From Vibrio splendidus (lineage in GTDB: Bacteria > Pseudomonadota > Gammaproteobacteria > Enterobacterales > Vibrionaceae), in NCBI RefSeq assembly GCF_001557875.1, contig NZ_LNRF01000011.1:95277-159276 (forward strand): a stretch of 64,000 nt of DNA. The letters are read 5' to 3'. Under the pieces are notes generated by a model, which did not search any database, was not told the origin of the DNA, and saw only the letters and a list, made by a program, of their open reading frames with translations. The translations under genes were made by a program, and so were the position numbers. Of the stretch, positions 58,806-64,000 are shown one piece after another. Positions within the stretch are counted from its first letter, which is position 1. Every line of letters begins with the position of its first letter.

Positions 58806-59924
58806 ATGAGAGTAGGTCTAGTTGGTTGGCGCGGTATGGTTGGTTCTGTACTGATGCAACGTATGGTTGAAGAGAAAGACTTCGACTTGATTGAGCCTGT
58901 TTATTACAGCACATCTCAGATTGGTATTCCTGCCCCTGTTTTAGGTGGTAAAGATGCGGGTCTACTTCAAGACGCTTTTGATATTGATAGCCTAAAACAG
59001 CTTGATGCTGTGATTACCTGTCAAGGCGGCGATTACACATCAAAAGTATACCCAGCACTGCGTCAAGCCGGCTGGAAAGGTTACTGGATTGATGCAGCTT
59101 CTACTCTGCGTATGGACGCTGATTCAATCATCACTCTTGATCCTGTTAACTTGGCTCAAATCCAGCAAGGCATTCACAGCGGCACCAACACTTTCGTTGG
59201 CGGTAACTGTACTGTGAGCTTAATGCTTATGGCTCTAGGTGGTCTATACGAGAAAGGCATGGTTGAGTGGATGAGTGCCATGACTTACCAGGCTGCTTCT
59301 GGTGCGGGTGCTAAGAACATGCGTGAGTTGATCTCACAAATGGGTGTGATTAACGACAGCGTAAGTTCTGAGTTAGCGAATCCTTCTAGTTCAATTCTTG
59401 ATATCGATAAGAAAGTGGCTGATACGATTCGTTCATCTTCATTCCCAACAGACCAATTTGGTGCTCCGCTTGCGGGCTCACTGATTCCCTGGATCGATGT
59501 GAAGCGTGAAAACGGTCAGAGTAAAGAAGAGTGGAAAGCGGGTGTTGAAGCGAACAAAATCCTAGGCCTAGACGGTCAACCGATTCCTATCGATGGTACG
59601 TGTGTACGTATCGGTGCAATGCGCTGTCACGCTCAAGCACTAACGATCAAGCTTAAGCAAGACGTGCCAATGGACGAGATCGAAGAGATCATCGCGACAC
59701 ACAATGATTGGGTTAAAGTGATTCCTAATGACCGCGACATCACAGCACAGGAGCTAACACCAGCGAAAGTAACAGGCACTATGTCTGTACCAGTCGGTCG
59801 TCTGCGTAAGATGTCGATGGGTAACGACTTCCTAAACGCATTCACTGTTGGTGACCAACTACTTTGGGGTGCTGCAGAACCACTACGCCGTACTCTGCGT
59901 ATTATCCTTGCTGAGAAAGCGTAA
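58806..59924 (+). CDS. asd: Aspartate-semialdehyde dehydrogenase, E. coli type
   Basis: It catalyses the same reaction as the gene at 5033 but belongs to the longer enterobacterial branch, with 372 residues. It begins MRVGLVGWRGMVGSVLMQRM, has the catalytic Cys in VGGNCTVSLMLMAL (about 136) and the His in IGAMRCHAQALTIK, and ends TVGDQLLWGAAEPLRR. It has its own promoter and terminator, so the two Asd enzymes can be regulated separately. Confidence 0.96.
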   Translation: MRVGLVGWRGMVGSVLMQRMVEEKDFDLIEPVYYSTSQIGIPAPVLGGKDAGLLQDAFDIDSLKQLDAVITCQGGDYTSKVYPALRQAGWKGYWIDAASTLRMDADSIITLDPVNLAQIQQGIHSGTNTFVGGNCTVSLMLMALGGLYEKGMVEWMSAMTYQAASGAGAKNMRELISQMGVINDSVSSELANPSSSILDIDKKVADTIRSSSFPTDQFGAPLAGSLIPWIDVKRENGQSKEEWKAGVEANKILGLDGQPIPIDGTCVRIGAMRCHAQALTIKLKQDVPMDEIEEIIATHNDWVKVIPNDRDITAQELTPAKVTGTMSVPVGRLRKMSMGNDFLNAFTVGDQLLWGAAEPLRRTLRIILAEKA

Positions 59925-59954
59925 CTGCCTCATTTTTGAGAATAATTAACGAAG

Positions 59955-59978
59955 AAGCGCCTTAGGGCGCTTTTTTTG
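59955..59978 (+). terminator. asd terminator
   Basis: The stem AAGCGCC / GGCGCTT with a TTAG loop runs into seven T. Confidence 0.92.
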
Positions 59979-60044
59979 TTTCTGATGACATAAGCCTGAC
60001 TTTAAAACCTTACCTTTCGTGTGTCTTAAAGTTGGAGCTAGAAA

Positions 60045-60566
60045 ATGAAAGCAAACCTTAAAGGTTTTACTCTTATCGAGTTGATTGTTGTTATCGTCAT
60101 TATTGGTGTTTTAGCGGTTGTTGCAGCACCTAGGTTTTTAAACATACAACATGATGCTAGGGCTTCGGTTATGGAAGGGTTAGGGGCATCAGTCCATACC
60201 GCAGCGGATTTAGCATTCGAAAAAGCCGCTGTGGCAGGAATGGAAGACCAAGAACGTTACCTCGTACCAAACTACGGAAGCGTACAGTTTGGCTACCCTG
60301 CTGTTGAAAAAGGGGGAATGGAAAACTTTTTGGCGATTGATTCTGGGTACCATGATTTAACGAAAGAGTGGACTTGGGCTGCACATAATAATGGGTCCGT
60401 TGGCGACTCTGATTTGTGGCTGATTACCCGATCGGAATATTTGTCGGACGTTCTTCCTAATGACTTCAATACCGCTATCGAGAATACTCAATGCTATGTG
60501 AAATACACGGCTGCGATGGAAGCAAATGATGACTACCAAGTGGAAGTTTTCACCGATGGCTGTTAG
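60045..60566 (+). CDS. Orphan type IV pilin-like protein (MshA-like)
   Basis: The 173-residue preprotein has the short leader MKANLKG and the prepilin peptidase site G-FTLIELIVVIVIIGVLAV, with Glu5 of the mature form. After the long N-terminal helix comes a small globular domain with two Cys near the end (NTQCYVKYTA and VFTDGC), which fits the pilin D-region disulphide loop. No pilus assembly genes are nearby, so it is an orphan. A minor pilin or pseudopilin role is inferred. It starts 67 bp after the asd terminator. Confidence 0.88.
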   Translation: MKANLKGFTLIELIVVIVIIGVLAVVAAPRFLNIQHDARASVMEGLGASVHTAADLAFEKAAVAGMEDQERYLVPNYGSVQFGYPAVEKGGMENFLAIDSGYHDLTKEWTWAAHNNGSVGDSDLWLITRSEYLSDVLPNDFNTAIENTQCYVKYTAAMEANDDYQVEVFTDGC

Positions 60567-60584
60567 TTAGATAGTTAAGAAAAC

Positions 60585-60611
60585 AAAAAGAGCTCTTAGG
60601 AGCTCTTTTTT
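60585..60611. terminator. Bidirectional terminator between the pilin and K+ channel genes
   Basis: The stem AAAAAGAGCT / AGCTCTTTTT with a CTTAGG loop has T runs on both strands. Confidence 0.9.
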
Positions 60612-60615
60612 GGTT

Positions 60616-61491
60616 TTATTCTGTCTCGTCGGTAACGACACGCTTGTCTGGATCTGCCAATTCGCTTGCACAGTGTTTGCAATACATGGCGTCAGAATCA
60701 TGACCCGCTCGGTTGCAGTTAGGACACTTAACCAACTCTTTGTGTGAGTTCATTTCATTACTGAGTTCTGCAGTAATAATCCCTGTCGGCACCGCCAAAA
60801 TTGAGTAACCCAATAGCATGGTCAGTGATGCTATGGCTTTGCCAAGCGCGGTCTGCGGCACCATGTCACCATACCCCACTGTCGTGATAGTTACGATTGC
60901 CCAATAGATGCTGTGAGGAATACTAGTGAAGCCATTTTCTGGGCCTTCAATAACAAAGATCAGAGCACCAAAGATAACGACTAAGATCCCAACGGTGCTG
61001 AAGAAGATCAGTATCTTTCGTCTTGCCATTAACAGTGAGCGCAACAGAATATTGGAATCTTGCAGGTAGCGAACCAGTTTTAGGATTCGGAAGATACGCA
61101 TCACACGAAGCAGCCTCACCACACCCATAAACGAAGCACCAGGGAAGATGATCGCTAAGTAGGTTGGAAGAATCGCTAATAGGTCAACGACACCGTAAAA
61201 GCTGGTGGCGTAGGATTTTGGTTTTGGAGAGCAATAAAGCCTTAACAAATACTCAAGAGTGAAGAGTGCAGTAAAGGTGTATTCGATATAACGCAGCTGT
61301 TGTGACCATTCGCTCATTACATTAGGGATGGACTCTAAAATCAGAACTAACAGCGAAGCCAAGATTGCAACGATCAGAGAGATATCAAATGCACGTCCGG
61401 CAGGCGTGTGAGTACCAAAGATAATGACGTACAAATGATGCTTGAGTGGCTTGCGTGACATAAGGAGAGATTCATCTTCTGTTAAATGCAT
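60616..61491 (-). CDS. Voltage-gated K+ channel with C-terminal zinc ribbon
   Basis: The 291-residue protein has six membrane helices of the ion-transport family. S4 (about 126-144: RLLRVMRIFRILKLVRYLQ) carries the charged voltage-sensor residues. The pore has the K+ selectivity filter TVGYGD at 204-209. The C-terminus has two CxxC pairs (Cys256, 259, 271, 274), a zinc ribbon not usual in KvAP/Kch-type channels. Either of two Met (1 or 11) could start it; neither has a good ribosome site. Confidence 0.9.
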   Translation of the reverse strand: MHLTEDESLLMSRKPLKHHLYVIIFGTHTPAGRAFDISLIVAILASLLVLILESIPNVMSEWSQQLRYIEYTFTALFTLEYLLRLYCSPKPKSYATSFYGVVDLLAILPTYLAIIFPGASFMGVVRLLRVMRIFRILKLVRYLQDSNILLRSLLMARRKILIFFSTVGILVVIFGALIFVIEGPENGFTSIPHSIYWAIVTITTVGYGDMVPQTALGKAIASLTMLLGYSILAVPTGIITAELSNEMNSHKELVKCPNCNRAGHDSDAMYCKHCASELADPDKRVVTDETE

Positions 61492-61521
61492 TAACAGTCA
61501 TTATACTAGCTTCATAATAAC

Positions 61522-61556
61522 GAGGCGAGTGAAAGCCCAATTGCTTTACTCGCCTC
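61522..61556 (-). terminator. Hairpin after the MarC/YchE gene
   Basis: The arms GAGGCGAGT / ACTCGCCTC are extended by an inner AAAGC/GCTTT, a long stable stem. The following T run on the minus strand is poor (GTTATTATG). Confidence 0.5.
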
Positions 61557-61610
61557 ATCTATATTTCAATATTGTTGCCCTTTATAGAGCAACCGAAATG
61601 CCGTTAAACG

Positions 61611-62249
61611 TTATGCCAAACCTGGGAACAAATTACGTAAGCCATTGGCGATGAACTCGATGCCCAATGCGCCAAGAATCAAACCCATGATACGAGTGAT
61701 CACGTTGATACCCGTTTGACCTAGGAAACGAACGATAACTGGCGCTGAACGGAACAAAAGCCAAGAGCATGTTGCGAATGCGATGATGCTAATGCCGATT
61801 CCTAACGTATCAATAGCAGCAGGGTAGCGAGACCCGTAAACAATGGTCGAGCTGATTGCACCCGGACCAGCCATTAGCGGCATAGCAAGTGGAACAACAC
61901 CGATTTGCTCTTTGCTGATGTATTCAGATTTTTCTTGTTTGTTCTGCTTATCTTCACCGAGCTTACCGCTCATCATCGAAAATGCGATGCTCAGTAATAG
62001 TAAACCACCTGCAACACGAAATGAGTCCAGCGAGATACTAAACATATCAAGCAGCATTTGCCCCGCAACAAGAGAGACAATGAGGATCACGGCAACAGCA
62101 ATGTTTGCTTGTAAGGCTGTCCTGTTCCTCTCTTCTGGCGGCATATGAGCAGTAAGAGAAACAAAAACAGGCATGATGCCGATTGGGTTTACGGCAGCAA
62201 CAAGCCCAAGGAAGAATTGCATAAAAATTGCGAGTTCTAAGCCTTGCAT
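61611..62249 (-). CDS. ychE: MarC/YchE-family membrane protein
   Basis: The 212-residue inner-membrane protein has about six helices and MarC-family sequence such as FFLGLVAAVNPIGIMPVFVSLT and VPLAMPLMAGPGAISSTIVYG. The transport role of this family is not established. E. coli ychE also lies next to adhE, and the same divergent arrangement here supports the name. Confidence 0.9.
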   Translation of the reverse strand: MQGLELAIFMQFFLGLVAAVNPIGIMPVFVSLTAHMPPEERNRTALQANIAVAVILIVSLVAGQMLLDMFSISLDSFRVAGGLLLLSIAFSMMSGKLGEDKQNKQEKSEYISKEQIGVVPLAMPLMAGPGAISSTIVYGSRYPAAIDTLGIGISIIAFATCSWLLFRSAPVIVRFLGQTGINVITRIMGLILGALGIEFIANGLRNLFPGLA

Positions 62250-62887
62250 GAGAGCGATCTCCAGTTAGCGTACTTAAGGTTGAAGGTTTGATCTGTGAAT
62301 AGTCTAGGCGCGTAATGTAAGGGACAAACTCAATTTACACGAATGAAAAAAACTAACTTGAAATGGGTGTTTTTTTGTAGAAAAACTAATTGAATCTCAC
62401 TTTTGTATCTTCCTTGTTGCAAGCTCGCTGCTGTTGTTTCATTTTGTAATTTTTTATTGAGTAACTGTTAACTGTCGCACGAATTTAATAAAAATTATGT
62501 CAGAATCTAGCCCGTGCAACGGTATGGATATACTCTCAGTAGCACGAATATAGCTGTATACATGTAATTTAACGGACTAAAAATGAAACTTTTTTACAGT
62601 TTATGACGCAATGTAGAAAAAAGCTGTCTGTTTGCTTGTTTTTTGTGCTGATGTAAAATGTGATTTTAATCTATTTAAATCAGCCTCTTAGGTTCATTTT
62701 TGCGATTGCCTTACTACTTTTTGGTTAATTCTTTTTGGGTAACTGATCTGGGTCAATTTTTTTCATACAGTGAAATAATATACTCAGTCCTGAAAGCAAT
62801 TTACTAAGAACGTTGTTGTTTGAGGTTAAAAGCAAGCAGCGAAATTAATAAAAAGTTTTTAATATTTATTATTTTAGGAGATCCACC
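62250..62887. other. Long regulatory region upstream of adhE
   Basis: This 638-bp A+T-rich region contains no convincing gene. The only clear element is the FNR-type class II promoter at 62743-62784, which leaves a leader of about 97 nt before adhE. Length and base content suit a gene with complex control. Confidence 0.6.
62743..62784 (+). promoter_or_regulatory. adhE promoter with FNR-like site at -41.5
   Basis: CTGATCTGGGTCAA at 62743-62756 matches the FNR consensus TTGAT-N4-ATCAA at 8 of 10 positions. A -10 TATACT lies at 62779-62784. A start near 62791 puts the box centre at -41.5, the class II activation position. Confidence 0.6.
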
Positions 62888-64000
62888 ATGCCTGTAACTA
62901 ACTTAGCGGAACTTGATGCTCTAGTAGCTCGCGTTAAAGCAGCACAAGAAGAGTTTGCAACATTCTCTCAAGAGAAAGTAGACGCAATCTTCCGTGCAGC
63001 TTCTCTTGCTGCTAACCACGCTCGTATTCCACTAGCACAACAAGCAGTTGCTGAATCTGGAATGGGTATTGTTGAAGATAAGGTTATCAAAAACCACTTT
63101 GCATCTGAATTTATCTACAACAAATACAAAGACGAAAAAACATGTGGCATCTTAGAAGAAGATGACAACCTAGGCACAATGACTATCGCTGAGCCTGTAG
63201 GTATCATTTGTGGTATCGTTCCAACAACGAACCCAACTTCTACAGCAATCTTCAAATCTCTAATCTCTCTTAAAACACGTAACGGCATCATCTTCTCGCC
63301 ACACCCACGTGCAAAGAACTCAACTAACGACGCAGCGAAACTAGTTCTAGACGCAGCTGTTGCAGCAGGTGCTCCAAAAGACATCATCGGTTGGATCGAC
63401 CAACCATCTGTAGAGCTTTCTAACGCGCTTATGAAGCACGACGGTATCGCACTTATCCTTGCTACTGGTGGTCCAGGCATGGTTAAAGCAGCATACTCTT
63501 CTGGTAAGCCTGCTATCGGTGTTGGTGCTGGTAACGTTCCAGTAGTTATCGATGAAACAGCTGACATCAAACGTGCTGTAGCTTCTATCCTTATGTCTAA
63601 AACATTCGATAACGGCGTTGTATGTGCTTCTGAGCAAGCTGCAATCGTTGTTGGCGAAGTATATGACGAAGTTAAAGAGCGTTTCGCTTCTCACAAAGCT
63701 CACGTTTTATCTAAAGCTGACGCTGATAAAGTACGTAAAGTACTGCTTATCGACGGCAACCTAAACGCTAAAATCGTAGGTCAGCCTGCTCCAGCAATCG
63801 CTGAAATGGCTGGTGTTAAAGTGCCTGCTGATACAAAAGTACTTGTAGGTGAAGGTCTTGGTAAAGTTTCTTACGATGACGAATTCGCTCACGAGAAACT
63901 ATCTCCAACTCTAGGTCTATTCCGTGCAGACGACTTCGAAGATGCTGTTGCTCAAGCGGTAACTATGGTTGAAATCGGTGGTATCGGTCACACATCTGGT
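62888..64000 (+). CDS. adhE: Bifunctional aldehyde-alcohol dehydrogenase AdhE (cut at the right edge)
   Basis: AdhE reduces acetyl-CoA to acetaldehyde and then ethanol in fermentation, and forms long spirosomes. The first 371 codons are present and cover most of the N-terminal CoA-acylating aldehyde dehydrogenase domain. It shows MPVTNLAELDALVARVKAAQ, IVPTTNPTSTAIFKSLI and the catalytic Cys in DNGVVCASEQAAIV (about 245). The iron alcohol dehydrogenase half lies beyond the window. A strong AGGAG site precedes the ATG. Codon bias suggests high expression. Confidence 0.97.
   Translation, partial: MPVTNLAELDALVARVKAAQEEFATFSQEKVDAIFRAASLAANHARIPLAQQAVAESGMGIVEDKVIKNHFASEFIYNKYKDEKTCGILEEDDNLGTMTIAEPVGIICGIVPTTNPTSTAIFKSLISLKTRNGIIFSPHPRAKNSTNDAAKLVLDAAVAAGAPKDIIGWIDQPSVELSNALMKHDGIALILATGGPGMVKAAYSSGKPAIGVGAGNVPVVIDETADIKRAVASILMSKTFDNGVVCASEQAAIVVGEVYDEVKERFASHKAHVLSKADADKVRKVLLIDGNLNAKIVGQPAPAIAEMAGVKVPADTKVLVGEGLGKVSYDDEFAHEKLSPTLGLFRADDFEDAVAQAVTMVEIGGIGHTSG

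Overview
The window is a stretch of core chromosome from a Vibrio, probably of the Splendidus clade. The evidence is the gene order (for example accD-folC-dedD-cvpA-purF, apt-dnaX-ybaB-recR, yejK/yejL/yejM), a very large acidic FimV/HubP polar protein, two different aspartate-semialdehyde dehydrogenases, moderate G+C and Vibrio-type codon use. No phage, integron, insertion sequence or CRISPR array was seen. Both ends cut genes: mnmC on the left and adhE on the right.

Layout. 1-6.1 kb: mnmC (minus, C-terminus cut) diverges from fabB, which has a long structured 3' UTR ending in a strong terminator, followed by pdxB and the first asd gene. 6.2-11 kb: fimV/hubP with amplified acidic repeats. 11.2-17.1 kb: truA, accD, folC, dedD, then cvpA-purF behind a PurR-type operator. 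17.2-20.1 kb: a LysR regulator, an RssB-like response regulator, a 45-residue membrane peptide and a DUF454 gene that appears to start at ATT. 20.3-24.2 kb: apt, dnaX (with a programmed -1 frameshift site), ybaB and recR. 24.3-31.4 kb: an outer-membrane barrel protein, aqpZ, two divergent Cys-cluster proteins, a BCCT transporter, a small unknown, a ChaN-family haem lipoprotein behind a Fur-like box and a hairpin covering its ribosome binding site, and rlmA. 31.6-43.6 kb: a chemoreceptor and a block that in E. coli is also grouped (yeaD, gapA, msrB, yeaC, ansA, sppA, ydjA), plus a DUF2989 lipoprotein and fadH with a FadR-type operator.

43.7-50.7 kb: a nitroreductase, a gene-free 0.9 kb holding a candidate sRNA and a perfect FNR box, topB, a DUF3080 lipoprotein, an SDR, a histone-deacetylase-like hydrolase and two identical tRNA-Ser(UGA) units. 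50.8-56.8 kb: yejM and yejL diverging from yejK, a membrane protein with a C-terminal Hpt domain and no kinase, and a lipoprotein with a C-terminal membrane helix. 56.9-64 kb: nhaC, the second asd, an orphan type IV pilin-like protein, a voltage-gated K+ channel with a zinc ribbon tail, a MarC/YchE protein and the first 371 codons of adhE behind an FNR-type class II promoter.

Functional themes. Fatty-acid control links fabB (synthesis, with a possible FarS-type 3' UTR RNA) and fadH (degradation, FadR site). PurR, Fur, FNR and FliA-like sites each sit where the gene product makes sense. No large undescribed system is evident. The most interesting items are small: the fabB 3' UTR RNA, the sRNA candidate near 44.7 kb, the ATT start, the Fur/hairpin leader and the kinase-less Hpt protein.
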